Below are positions 49,337 to 60,405 of a stretch of DNA of 64,000 nucleotides, piece by piece. Each line of letters opens with the position of its first letter. Within the stretch, counting starts at the first letter, position 1. A program made the position numbers and the translations under genes. Under the pieces are notes generated by a model. It made no database searches. It saw only the letters and a list, made by a program, of their open reading frames with translations, and had not been told where the DNA came from. Source of the stretch: an uncultured Bacteroidia bacterium (GTDB taxonomy: Bacteria > Bacteroidota > Bacteroidia > NS11-12g > UBA955); assembly GCA_943789135.1 (NCBI GenBank), contig CALSSY010000010.1:41853-105852 (forward strand), given 5' to 3'.

Positions 49337-50224
49337 TTGATTTTAGGGGCTATCGATATTGGATCCAACGCGGCACGCTTATTAATTGCTGAAGTTCAGG
49401 AACAAAATGGCTTAACACACTATACCAAACTGAATCTCCTTCGTATCCCATTGCGTTTAGGTTTCGACGTTTTCGAACATGGGCGCATTCGCAGAGATAA
49501 AACCCGCTTGTTAATTAAAACCATGAAAACGTTCAAATTACTTCTAGACCTCTACGAAGTAGAACATTTTCGGATTTATGCTACCAGCGCGATGCGCGAT
49601 GCATCCAATTCAAAAGAAATTATACGTCGGGTAAAATTATCCAGTGGTTTAAAAATCGAGGTGATTAGTGGTACCGAGGAAGCTAATATTTTGTATGAAA
49701 ATCACCTTTCAGCCAATTTAATCCCTGGTAATGTGCAGTTGTTTGTGGATGTGGGAGGAGGCAGTACCGAAATCACACTTTATATTGACAATGAGGTTAT
49801 CCAAAAAGAATCCTTCAATATCGGAACCATAAGACTACTCCAAGATCATTCCCCAGATGAAGAATGGCAGCGAATGAAACTATTTTTGAAAACACACGCG
49901 AAAAATATTGAGGGATTGCAAGTAATTGGCAGCGGAGGAAATATCAATAAGGTTTTTTCAATTTCAAAGATGAAAGACGGAAAGCCATTATCGGTTAATT
50001 TTATCAAAAAATTCCATGCCGAAATCCAACCGTTGTCGTTAGAAGAACGCATGTTGCGATACAACCTTCGCGAAGACAGAGCAGCCGTAATTGCACCCGC
50101 CTTGCATATTTATATACATATTTTAAAATGGTCGGGACGATCTGAAATTTTCGTACCCAAAATCGGGCTTGCAGACGGAATCATAAAAAAACTATACCAA
50201 GATATTCAAAAAACCTCTCTGTAG
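49337..50224 (+). CDS. Exopolyphosphatase / pppGpp phosphohydrolase (Ppx/GppA), short form
   Basis: About 296 residues, only the two-lobed ASKHA core without the C-terminal HD-like domains of E. coli Ppx. GAIDIGSNAARLLIAEV is the phosphate-1 loop, YATSAMRDASNSKEI the family core, FVDVGGGSTEITLY the second phosphate loop, and VIGSGGNINKVF follows. It hydrolyses terminal phosphates of polyphosphate or pppGpp. No ATG is available: a TTG at 49337 (before ILGAIDIGS) gives the usual length, while an in-frame TTG at 49232 would add 35 unconvincing residues. The start may be hidden by a sequence error. It pairs functionally with ppk1. Confidence 0.9.
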   Translation: MILGAIDIGSNAARLLIAEVQEQNGLTHYTKLNLLRIPLRLGFDVFEHGRIRRDKTRLLIKTMKTFKLLLDLYEVEHFRIYATSAMRDASNSKEIIRRVKLSSGLKIEVISGTEEANILYENHLSANLIPGNVQLFVDVGGGSTEITLYIDNEVIQKESFNIGTIRLLQDHSPDEEWQRMKLFLKTHAKNIEGLQVIGSGGNINKVFSISKMKDGKPLSVNFIKKFHAEIQPLSLEERMLRYNLREDRAAVIAPALHIYIHILKWSGRSEIFVPKIGLADGIIKKLYQDIQKTSL

Positions 50225-50280
50225 AATCAAAACCAGAGCTAAAATTGGTAAAAATCGAGAAAGCTCACTATTTTGGGCTT

Positions 50281-52196
50281 ATGAAATTCCCTTACCAAAT
50301 AAATTCAATAGAGCAATACCATCAAGATTATCAGCGCAGCATTGAGGACCCAGAAGGTTTTTGGTCGGAAATAGCTTCACATTTTACTTGGAAATCAAAT
50401 TGGAATTCGGTTATTGGTGGGAATTTCAGTGAGGGAAAAAGCACATGGTTTGAGGGTGCAAAACTCAATATTACCGAAAATTGCATCGATCGACATTTAA
50501 CTGAAAAAGGAGATCAAAATGCAATCGTTTTTGAACCTAACAATCCCAATGAGGAAACGCAATACCTTACATACTCCGATTTGCACAAACGTGTAAATGA
50601 ATTTGCACATGTATTGGACCAACACGGTATAAAAAAGGGCGACCGCGTATGTCTTTATATGGGAATGATTCCCGAACTGGCTATTGCCGTGCTTGCTTGT
50701 GCCAGAATAGGCGCTATTCACTCGGTTATTTTTGGAGGTTTTAGTGCTCAAAGTATATCCGACAGAGTAAACGACGCTCAAGCCAATTGCATAATCACCT
50801 GTGATGCTGCCTATAGAGGACCTAAAACAATACCCTTGAAATCGGTTATTGATGACGCTTTAGAAAGCTGTACATCTGTAAAAAAAGTCTTTGTTTACAA
50901 TCGCGTGAACGAATCGGTCAATATGGAAGCGGATAGAGACTTTTGGTGGGATCAGGAAATAGAAATAGTACATAATCTAGGGCTACATGACTTCCCCGCA
51001 ATTGCCATGGATGCCGAAGATCCGTTATTCATTCTATATACGTCTGGTTCTACTGGAAAACCAAAAGGTGTTGTCCATTCTTGCGCCGGATATATGGTAT
51101 GGTCGCATTATACCTTTGTTAACGTATTCCAATACAAGGAAAATCAAATACACTTTTGCACTGCGGATATCGGTTGGATCACAGGACACTCCTACATCGT
51201 TTATGGCCCATTATCTTCTGGTGCAACAACCTTGATGTTTGAAGGAATTCCAACCTGGCCAGATGCAGGTAGATTTTGGGAAATTGCAGACAAGCATCAA
51301 GTGGACATATTGTATACAGCACCAACCGCCATTAGAAGTTTAATGGGATGCGGATTAAGCCCTCTTGAAGGCAAATCTCTGACATCGTTGAAAGTATTAG
51401 GCACGGTTGGAGAACCCATAAATGAAGAAGCTTGGAATTGGTATTATCAGCATATAGGACATAACAAACTTCCAATAGTAGACACATGGTGGCAGACTGA
51501 AACCGGAGGCATCATGATTTCTAATTTAGCTGGAGTTACGCCTGCTAAATCTACTTACGCCACTTATCCGTTACCCCGGAATATTGCCGCAATTGATGGA
51601 TGAAAATGGGAATGTGTTATCTGAAACATCCGCAAGTGGCAACTTGGTAATTGCACAACCTTGGCCTGGCATGATTCGCACTACATGGGGAGATCACGAG
51701 AGATGCCAGCAAACCTATTTTTCCGCTTATAAAGGAAAATATTTCACTGGTGATGGATGCTTGCGAGATGAAAACGGAATGTATAGAATTACTGGACGCG
51801 TAGATGATGTTCTCAATGTTAGCGGTCACCGAATTGGAACAGCAGAAGTGGAGAATGCCATCAACTTACACCCAGGAGTTGTTGAAAGTGCCATTGTTGG
51901 ATTTCCTCACGATATCAAGGGACAGGGAATATATGCCTATGTGATTTTTCAAGATAATATTGACAATATGGATCTCTTGAGATCCGCAATTCTGCAAACC
52001 GTAAGCAAACTAATTGGACCGATAGCAAAACCTGATAAGATTCAGTTTGTTTCCGGGTTACCCCAAAACACGAAGCGGAAAAATTATGCGTCGGATTTTA
52101 CGCAAAATAGCGGAAGGACAAACCGAGTCCATTGGCGACACCTCTACCCTTTTGAATCCCGAAATCGTAGAAGAAATTAGCCAAAACGCTTTGTAA
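50281..52196 (+). CDS. acs: Acetyl-CoA synthetase, two frameshifts
   Basis: About 638 residues when read through. AMP-forming: acetate + ATP + CoA to acetyl-Co[16 protein letters not shown] binds [14 protein letters not shown] is the adenylation core, [15 protein letters not shown] holds the hinge, and [16 protein letters not shown] carries the catalytic, acetylation-regulated Lys. Each shift is one extra C in a CCCC run (51574-51577 and 52071-52074): removing them gives [13 protein letters not shown] and [12 protein letters not shown]. The start is the ATG at 50281. Such a pattern in a housekeeping enzyme points to sequencing error, not decay. Confidence 0.95.
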
Positions 52197-52305
52197 ACGC
52201 TGCAACTGCGATTTTCTCGGCATAAATCCTATACCATTTGCATGCCTTAAGGAATTGGTAACAATATGTTATATTATTGTTATTTTCGTCCATTAATATT
52301 ATTAC

Positions 52306-52973
52306 ATGAACGATTTTCTTCAAAATCCACAGTTAATCAGCAATATCAACTACGCCAATTGGGGAATTGGACTCACACTTTTGGTTTTATTCACCTTAGT
52401 TTTTCAGTATCTGTTTAAGCATTTTGCCTTGGTCGCTTCTAACCGTCGTTTATTTGCTTCTCATTTCTTGTTTTATTCACTGTCGATTTTTCTAATTATC
52501 ACTACCATAAAGTCTTCACTTGCTCTTTCACTTGGACTGGTTGGAGCCTTATCCATTATCCGTTTTAGGACGGCCATAAAAGAACCGGAACAAATTATTT
52601 TCCTACTCGGATTAACCGCTATCGCCATTGCTCTAGCAGCTGAAACAGTTTTTGCTGAGCACATTTGCTGTTACATTATTTGCGATTGTAGCGGTCATCA
52701 GATACCGCAGAATATGCCCAAAATGATTTATTAACGCAAGATTTTCTTATTCTAAATTTCAACTTTAAAGAAGACAGCCAGAAACTGATCCAAGATATAC
52801 TCGCCTTACAAGGTGTTGCTCACATGACAAACTACGAAAATCAGTCGGGGCAATATCGATTGTTGTTTCAACTCGAAAATGCAGAAATAGGTGTAATTGC
52901 TTCTGTTGAATCGCTCTTAAAAGCACACCAAGCAGAAAATACTTTGGTAAAGGTAGCCCAAAGTCATGCCTAA
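52306..52973 (+). CDS. DUF4956 membrane protein, at least two frameshifts
   Basis: About 220 residues. Three or more hydrophobic helices and the family signature LGLVGALSIIRFRTAIKEPE in the middle identify DUF4956. The open frame ends at 52734 in garbage after AAETVFAEH; the + strand continues in a second frame (AVTLFAIVAVIRYRR) and a third (AEYAQNDLLTQDFLILNFNF to VAQSHA), stopping at 52973. The C-terminal ~85 residues are a soluble domain. The ATG of the CotH gene follows 3 bases later. DUF4956 genes commonly sit with CotH and VTC-domain genes, as here; the function is unknown. Confidence 0.85.
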
Positions 52974-52976
52974 AAT

Positions 52977-55214
52977 ATGAGGGCAAGTCGCGAAAGAAAA
53001 TCCTTAACCCCTTTATTCGCCTTCATCGGTTTGGCACTGCTTGTGATTGAATTGAGCAGTTATCTTGCCTATGAAAAACATGTAACAACTTTAATCACAG
53101 AACTTTTCCGATACGATTACGACCAAAAAAACTGGGCGTTTAAATCGTCACAGCGGTCAAATTACCGCTTAAATGACACCTTAAAGATTGATATGTCCGA
53201 AACGGAATTTCAATCCTTATCAAAAGAATGGAATATCCACTACAAGAATAAATATCGCATTAACGGTAACCCATGGATTGATAAGAAAGGAAAATATAAA
53301 GCACGAATCAAACACCTCAATGGATCCAAAAACAAATGGATCAAAGGAGAAATAGCCATGATGGGCATGCTCCCCGACCACCACGGCAATTTCGAAAGGA
53401 TGTCACTAAAGTTAAAACTAAAAGGGAATAACCGACTATTCAATAAGAAAGCCTTCGCATTGGTTTTACCAGAAACACGATCCTATTTCGTAGATCAATT
53501 AATGAAACCAAGCTTATTACGAGTTGCACCAGGGTCTCCGCATCAACACCACGCCTATTTGGGTGCAATTTCGAAAGAACAAACCTGTTGTCATGTTGCT
53601 TGAAGATAAGTTTGACAAATATCTCATTGAAGGCAACCAAAGAAGAGAGAGCATTTTATTTGAAAAAGGACTTTTCGGTCATTTAAGAGATATTCCCCGT
53701 ATTGAAGATCAAGACATAGATTTAGCCTGTAATGCAGAATTGAGTGACAGCGCCAGACAAAGTCAATTGTCGTTATTTGTGTCCCGTGTTTTCAACGATA
53801 GTTTAAAGGGTCCCTTTGAATTTATGGATCACGAAAAAGTATTAAGCATTTGGGCATTGGGAATGGTGGCTAGCAGTTGGCATCACTGGGTGGATATCAA
53901 CATGCATTGGTATTACAACCCCGTAAATCACAAATTTGAACCCACGGTACGTGAAGTCAATATAGACCCGAATTGGCGGTTGATTGGAGACCTCAAAAGT
54001 TTCGAAAATCGCAAAAATGCATACCAAAAATATTTGCATAAAATCCAAAATGAAATCGTAATGGGAAGACCCAATTTCCTTGTTTTCTTATGGGAAATGG
54101 GGCGAGAAACACATACCGAATTTCTGGATGAAGCTGGATAAAGAGGTCGGCAAAGCAGCAAGAAAAATCTTAAAAATCACACCTTCGTATACTGAGGCTA
54201 AGATGCCCTTAGAAGAAACTGCCGCAAAATCATACCAAAAACAATATTGCATTTTTAACCGAACATGCAAAAAGACTTGCTTTTATCGGCTCAAAAGAAA
54301 ACCTTGAATTCAATAAAGAGCTTATTGAAGTTAACGGGAGCACCTGCTACCAAGATTTTGTAGAATTCCACTCCAATACCCATGTTACACATAAAACCCG
54401 GTACCCATATTACGTTCAAGGGCAAAAACGGCGGACTTATCATTTACGGAGCTGCCCATTTTGAGGGTAACGGCAAACAATCCGATAATAATTGAAACTC
54501 AAAATGGGCATGACGCCTCTATTTTTATAGAAAGCAAGGATTCCGTTGTGCTAGAACATGTAATTTTCAAAGGTTTATCAAACCTTCAAAAAGGGGTTTG
54601 GAAAACACCTTCATCCATAACCATCCACCAAACAAATAATGTGATAATTGCGAATTGCACATTTGAAGAAAATCGTCGCGGAGACGATTACTTAAACCTT
54701 TTTGGATGCGATGACTTTACCATCAAAAATTGTTTATTCAAAAATGTCAAAAGCGATGCTTTTGATTCAGATTTTTCAAACGGGCGCGTAGACAGCACCC
54801 ATTTCCAAAGAATCGGCAACGATGGAATTGATGGATCTGGAAGTGACATCCGAATTTCTAATTGCACTTTTGACCAAATAAAAGACAAAGCGGTTTCTTC
54901 AGGAGAAAAAAGCAATTTCACGCTTCAAAATTCAACCATCACTAACAGCGAAATTGGATTGGTATCGAAAGATTTATCCCGTTTAATTGTTTCCAATACG
55001 GCCATTAAAAAAGTTCGATTAGGTGCAGCAATATTTCAAAAAAAGCCAGAATACCGGTCCAGCAGAACTTCAATTGGATCAAGACCTTAACACCTACCAT
55101 TATTTAGTTGAAAAAGGGAGTCAAATTGAGCATAAAGGCAATAAAACAACTTGGTCTAAAAACGTCAAGAAACTTCTATACGGCAATGAATACGGCAGTG
55201 CCACCCAAAAGTGA
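52977..55214 (+). CDS. Membrane-anchored CotH-kinase-like protein fused to a right-handed beta-helix, several frameshifts
   Basis: About 745 residues if read through. One N-terminal transmembrane helix (FAFIGLALLVIELSSYLAY), then a CotH-like kinase region with MSLKLKLKGNNRLFNKKAFA, and NQAYYELHQGLRINTTPIWV and PVVMLLEDKFDKYLIEGNQR after an extra A at ~53504 is removed. A second shift near 54110-54130 and others near 54300-54470 lead to a beta-helix: HITFKGKNGGLIIYGAAHF, PIIIETQNGHDASIFIES, GDDYLNLFGCDDFTIKN, DAFDSDFSNG and GNDGIDGSGSDIRISN. CotH in Bacillus phosphorylates spore coat proteins; the substrate here is unknown. It lies directly between DUF4956 and VTC genes. Confidence 0.85.
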
Positions 55215-55218
55215 GTCT

Positions 55219-55937
55219 ATGTGGAATCGAATTAAAAAAATAGTACTACCCTAAGGACCGATTTGAATCCGATCTGCGGTTCGAAAAGAAGTTTCAGGTA
55301 CCGGTTCACGAATTACCCCCAGTTAGAACTGCGATTGGCACGTTATGGTTGCAGTCCCATTCACGAACCCGCGCTGGATCAATAATCTATATTGCGATAC
55401 TCACGATTATCAACATTTATATGAAAATTATTGAAGGGCTTTCTAATCGCAAAAAGCTGCGATTTCGATGGTACGGCCGAAAAAAAATGGGGAACTCAAA
55501 ATCACGGCCGAGTATAAAATAAAAATAGACGATACCAATACCAAAGAAAGCCAAAAAAATAGGCGTGATTCCATTCAAATCGAATACTACGCTTCAAAAT
55601 CTATTTGACACTTGTATACAGTCTTGGGAAAGTTGCGCCGACCCTAATATCCATATTCCCCAAAATTACACTCCCACATTACTCAATAGATATTACAGGA
55701 AATATTATTTAAACGCAGATGATAATATCCGTTTAAACCATTGATACGCCCATATATTATGAGAATGCGGCAACGGGCATAAACGCCATTCAAGAAGATT
55801 GGGCAATTGTAGAACTAAAATGTCCGAAAAACCATATCATCCATAGCGACTTAATGCCCTATCAACTCAATAAGTCTTCGAAATACGTAGACGGATTGCA
55901 GCTAACAGATCCGTTATTCGAAAAATCCTCAATCTAA
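55219..55937 (+). CDS. VTC-type polyphosphate polymerase domain protein, multiple frameshifts
   Basis: No intact ORF exists here, but the + strand read across frames gives ~235 residues: MWNRIKKIVLP, DLRFEKKFQVPVHELPQLEL, NNLYCDTHDYQHLYENIEGL, SNRKKLRFRWYG, AEYKIKI, YTPTLLNRYYRKYYLNADDN, IRLTID, and WAIVELKCPKN with a terminal LNKSSKYVDGL. R-x-E-x-K near the start, the R-x-K-x-R-x-RWYG strand, the R-Y-x-R-x-YY strand, the ELK strand and the late SKY are the ATP- and polyphosphate-binding residues of VTC tunnel domains (PF09359). It starts 4 bases after the CotH stop; the end overlaps the convergent TolC-like gene by 9 bases. Confidence 0.83.
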
Positions 55938-57245
55938 TAACTCTCCGGTAAGTCTCTTAACCGAATAACGCAAACGCAACAAATTCATTTGTGCCGATAC
56001 CAAAGATGATTCCGCTTGCAATAAGTTAACCTGTGCAACGCGCAAATCGTTGAATTTTATCTGGCCTAATTTATACGCTTCGTTCGAGCGAGAAAGCGCT
56101 CGTTTGGCAACTTCTACAGACCGTGTTAAGGTTATTATTTGTTCCTGTAAAACTCGCTGATCTGCCAATGCTTCAAAGACTAGCTGGGTAGCTTGTAGCT
56201 TGGCTTGTTCGTATTCCAAACTTCTACGCTTCACATCTAAATCCGCATTTTTGATGGCTGTACTTAATTGTTTTCCATTAAATAACGGAACTGTTAAGCT
56301 CGCGGAAGAATTGAATCCTAAATTTGACTGGGCTAAGATAATGCCTGCGCCATTTTGTGAACTGACATATCCATAGTTTGCATTTAAATTCAATGTTGGC
56401 AATTGTCTACTTTGAGCCAAATTTACTTGCGTTTGAGATAATTCTTTACTTATCTGAGCTAATAAAACAGAACTTGAATTTTCACTTACCTTTTTTACCA
56501 ATTCCGACTCATTTTCAAGCACAGGAATCGGCATTTCGCTGCTTAGTATTAAGGGTGCATTGGCACTTAAACCCATTAAAACATTCAAGGCATAAGCTTC
56601 TTTCTCTGCGGAAACCATTGACTGCAACCACAACAAACTGTCGTTCTTAAAATCCAATGATGCCGATAATAAATCTAATTGTGTTTTTGCACCGGTTGAA
56701 ACCGATTCCGTTGTGTACCGCAAGCGCTCAGAAGAGATCTTTAAATTGGACTCTGCAATATTGGAATTCAATCGAGCCTGCTGATAATTCACATACCTAC
56801 TAACCGCCTCAAAAACTAAATTTTCTGCGACTAATTTTGATTGAACCTGGCTTAATTGATATTGTTGGGATAAGCCGCGATAGGTATAAACCCTGCCAAA
56901 ACCGTTAAAAACCGTATAATTCAATCCAATATTAGCACCATAGGAAGTATTCACAGCCCCGTTTCTCTCTACATCAGGGAGACCGCCTGCGAATTCCAAC
57001 TTCGTATTATTTTGACTGAAAGCTCCATTCCCGTTGGCATTTATTTGAGGGAAAAAACCTGCTTGACCTCGCGTGGCAAGATTTGCCGTTTGTTCGGTTT
57101 GAAGTTGACTTACTTGTATTTGATAATTGGAGGACAAGGTGCGACTTACCAAGGAAGATAGATTTAAACTATCTTGTGCTTTAATGGCACCAAAAGAGAC
57201 TCCTAATATCAAGCCAATGGCCCATTTCTTATTAATCCAAATCAT
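55929..57245 (-). CDS. TolC-family outer-membrane efflux protein
   Basis: 438 residues with a signal peptide (GVSFGAIKAQDS). Two repeats of long helices with the NxxxA..A.L pattern and strands, e.g. FPQINANGNGAFSQN, LTVPLFNGKQLSTAIKNADL and AYKLGQIKFNDLRVAQVNLL, place it in the TolC/OEP fold that forms the outer-membrane channel of a tripartite pump. Its start overlaps the RND gene's end by 14 bases; third gene of the efflux operon. Confidence 0.93.
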   Translation of the reverse strand: MIWINKKWAIGLILGVSFGAIKAQDSLNLSSLVSRTLSSNYQIQVSQLQTEQTANLATRGQAGFFPQINANGNGAFSQNNTKLEFAGGLPDVERNGAVNTSYGANIGLNYTVFNGFGRVYTYRGLSQQYQLSQVQSKLVAENLVFEAVSRYVNYQQARLNSNIAESNLKISSERLRYTTESVSTGAKTQLDLLSASLDFKNDSLLWLQSMVSAEKEAYALNVLMGLSANAPLILSSEMPIPVLENESELVKKVSENSSSVLLAQISKELSQTQVNLAQSRQLPTLNLNANYGYVSSQNGAGIILAQSNLGFNSSASLTVPLFNGKQLSTAIKNADLDVKRRSLEYEQAKLQATQLVFEALADQRVLQEQIITLTRSVEVAKRALSRSNEAYKLGQIKFNDLRVAQVNLLQAESSLVSAQMNLLRLRYSVKRLTGELLD

Positions 57246-60200
57246 CGTTTTCTGATTTTAATTCTCGAATTGCTGGTTCTACATCTTCGGCACTCGGACG
57301 CTCACCGGCATTCCATATCCATAGCGATTGTCGTTTGATATCATTCCAAACCGATAAAAATACAGGTAGAATTATCAAAGTTAACACTGTCGCAATTCCA
57401 ATTCCGTAAGCAACCGAAATTGCCATAGGAATCAAAAATTGTGCTTGAAAGCTGCGTTCCATAATCAACGGCGCCAAACCCGCAATAGTGGTGGCACTCG
57501 TAAGGAAGATAGCTCTAAAACGCATATAACCCGACTGAAAAACAGCCTCTTTGAAAGGAACTCCCGACTTTAGTGAAGTGTTCATTTTATCGACCAACAC
57601 CAAACTGTCGTTCACAATAATTCCGATTAATGCAACCACCCCTAAAAAGCTTAAAATACTCATTTGTTGGCCGTGGATGTAATGCCCCCAAGCCACCCCT
57701 ATTAAGCTAAAGGGAACCAAAAGCAACAAGATGATAACCGCTTGTGCAAAGGAACGGAACGTGAACGTAATAATAGCCAGGATACTGATCAAGACAAATG
57801 GCAATGCAAACTTTGCCGATTTTTGCGTTTTTAAAGCTTCCCGATTCTGACCTTCAAATAATGGAGAGACTCCAGGGTATTTTGCCAATAAGGCAGGCAT
57901 GATTTCCTCCTTGATTTGAGCTATAATTAAAGGCGCGGAAACATTTTTATCGCGTAACTCAGATTCAATGGTTACTTGACGTTGACCATCTAAATGATCA
58001 ATATCAACAACCCCGCGACGAATTTCTAATTTGGCTAGTTCTTTAAGCGGTATCTCAAGACCTGCAGGTGTTTTAATACGCATGTCTTCTAAGTCCTTTA
58101 AAGATTTCCGTTGATCTTCGGAATAACGCACCCAAATTTTAACTTCATCCCGACCACGTTGCAAACGTTGTGCTTCATAACCAAAATAACCGGCGCGCAC
58201 CTGATTCAGAATTTGGGCTTCGGTGAAACCCATCGAATAAGCTTTATCGGATAAATCAATATGTATTTCTTTTCGTCCAGACTCTACACTTTCAACGACA
58301 TCTTTTAATTCAGGAATTGCTTTCATCGCCTCCTTCAATTCATTCTTTGCCGCATTGATTTCTTTGGAATTATCGCCTAACAACGTAACCGATACGGGCT
58401 TGCCAAATGCGGAAGCCTGACCAAATGTCAACTTCTCAGCTTCGGGCATTGGACCTAGTTCATCCCTAAAGAAATTAGCTAATTCCAAACTGCTATAATT
58501 CCGCGATTCACTTGGAATCAAAATGGCATTTACCTTCCCTTCGTTGGTATTTGGACCTATTTTTCGTTCGATTTTTAGTACCTCACCAATTTCATCACCA
58601 CGTTCCTTTTTAAGCCTATCGTTTACACTAAGAACGGCTTCTTCAATGCGCAACAAACGATCGTTTGTAATACCTTCACGAGTTCCAGAAGGCATGGACA
58701 AATCTATAGGAACTTCATTTCTTCTCCAGATTTGGGAAGAATGTAAATTTAATAAGTCCGCCCTTGATACCCCCCAACGGTAATAATCATAAGACCCACA
58801 ATAATTAGAACACTTGCAAATCTGTGATTCAACGCAAAACGCAAAACGGGCGCATACATTCTATCGCGCAGTACGTACATCACTTTATCCGTAAAACGTT
58901 CGAGAGCATTCTTCTTATATTCTCTATTTGCAAGGGCTTTTGAATGTGCCAAATGCGCAGGTAAAATAATCAAGGCTTCGATTAACGACACAAACAAGGT
59001 TGCAATGACTACCGTGGAAAGTTCACTAAAGAAATCGCCTGCTCTTCCATCTACCATAAAGAAGAATGAAAACGCAACCATTGTTGTGGTTACAGCGGAG
59101 AACACGGCGGGGATCACCTCTAATGTTCCGTCTATTGCGGCTCTAATTGCACTTTTGCCCTGTTCAAAATGCCAATAAATATTTTCAGATATAACAATTC
59201 CATCATCTACAAGAATACCTACCACCACAATCATTCCGAACAATGAAATTACGTTAATGGTAACTCCAAGGTACAAGGCAATTATGAACATCCCCAAAAA
59301 GGAAACAGGTAAACCCATTGCTACCCAAAAAGCGATCCTAGCATTCAAGAACATGGATAAAAGGATCAATACTAAAATCATTCCTATGAAACCGTTTTCA
59401 AACAATAATTCTTTACGCTCGTTAAGGGTTTCGGATTGGTCTTTTATTAGCGTGGTCGTAATTTGAGGATTTTGTTTTGCGAATTCCGCAAAATAGGCTT
59501 TGGTGTAATCGGCGTTTTTTAATAAATCCTCACGGTCGGTACTTTGAACCAGTATTTCAACTCCGGGCTTCCCGTTTACATAGATACGATTGGGATCATC
59601 CGCCCAACGATCGCGCACCTCGGCTACATCTTTCAATCGCACCACGGCACCACCCTCTTCTCTAAGTAGAACAAGATTTTCTAAATCCTGAGCGTGATAC
59701 CCTTTATTTCTGCTTCGAATTAATAACTCTTCCTCGCTGGTTTTTACACTTCCACCCGTAATATCAATATTCGAACTTCTGATAAGAAGCCCAGCTTGTT
59801 CTAGGGTTAAATTATGCCGGCGAAGTGCAACATCATCGAATGTAATTTCTATTTCTTCTTGGGGGAAACCCGCCAACACGACCTTAGAAATACCATCGTG
59901 ACGCAACAGGTCTTTCTCGATTCTTCGGGCATATGATTTCAGAGCCTTTAAATCAATATTGCTACCCGAAACCGCATAATTAATGGTGAAGAAACTGTTT
60001 TCAACCAAAAAGACAATTGGTTTTTCAAGGCTGCTCGGGAAATTGTTAATCCCGTTTACCGCATTTTGAACATCCTCCAATGCCGTACTCGTATTATATC
60101 CTTTTTCAACCTCTACCACCACGCTCGCGGTATTCTCTTTACTTTTTGAAGTAACACGCTCAATACCACTAACCCCTTGAAGTTTTTCTTCCACCAATTG

Positions 60201-60395
60201 AACAACACCTTCTTCCAGTTCCTCTGGAGCGGCTCCTGGTAAAACCAATTGAATATTGATATTTCGACTTTCCACCAATGGGAAAAAACTCGCCGTTAAT
60301 TTGGTGTAGGCAATAAAGCCAAAAACGGAAATAATCGTCAGCAGTGTATTTACCGAAACCGGATACTTAATGAAGTATGAAATAAGTCGTTTCAT
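57232..60395 (-). CDS. RND efflux pump (AcrB/HAE-like permease), two frameshifts
   Basis: About 1060 residues when joined. The first piece from the ATG at 60395 (MKRLISYFIKYPVSVN) has the RND topology: one helix, a large periplasmic loop with GVSGIERVTSKSKENTASV, and helices with the proton-relay Asp pair in GILVDDGIVISE. It breaks at 58760 in a run of six G (one extra G), and again near 58727 (GAAGAAA, one extra A); the corrected text reads TVGGIKGGLIKFTFFPNLER then NEVPIDLSMPSGTREG. The second half repeats the fold (VGVIVNDSLVLVDKMN region). Pumps drugs, metals or lipids out with a proton gradient; substrate unknown. Confidence 0.93.
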
Positions 60396-60405
60396 CGTGC
60401 TTCGT

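Noticed and set aside
50245..52180. Separate acetyl-CoA synthetase fragments as natural gene decay
   Set aside because: Both breaks are extra bases in CCCC runs and the catalytic Lys segment [11 protein letters not shown] is fully preserved in the third frame.
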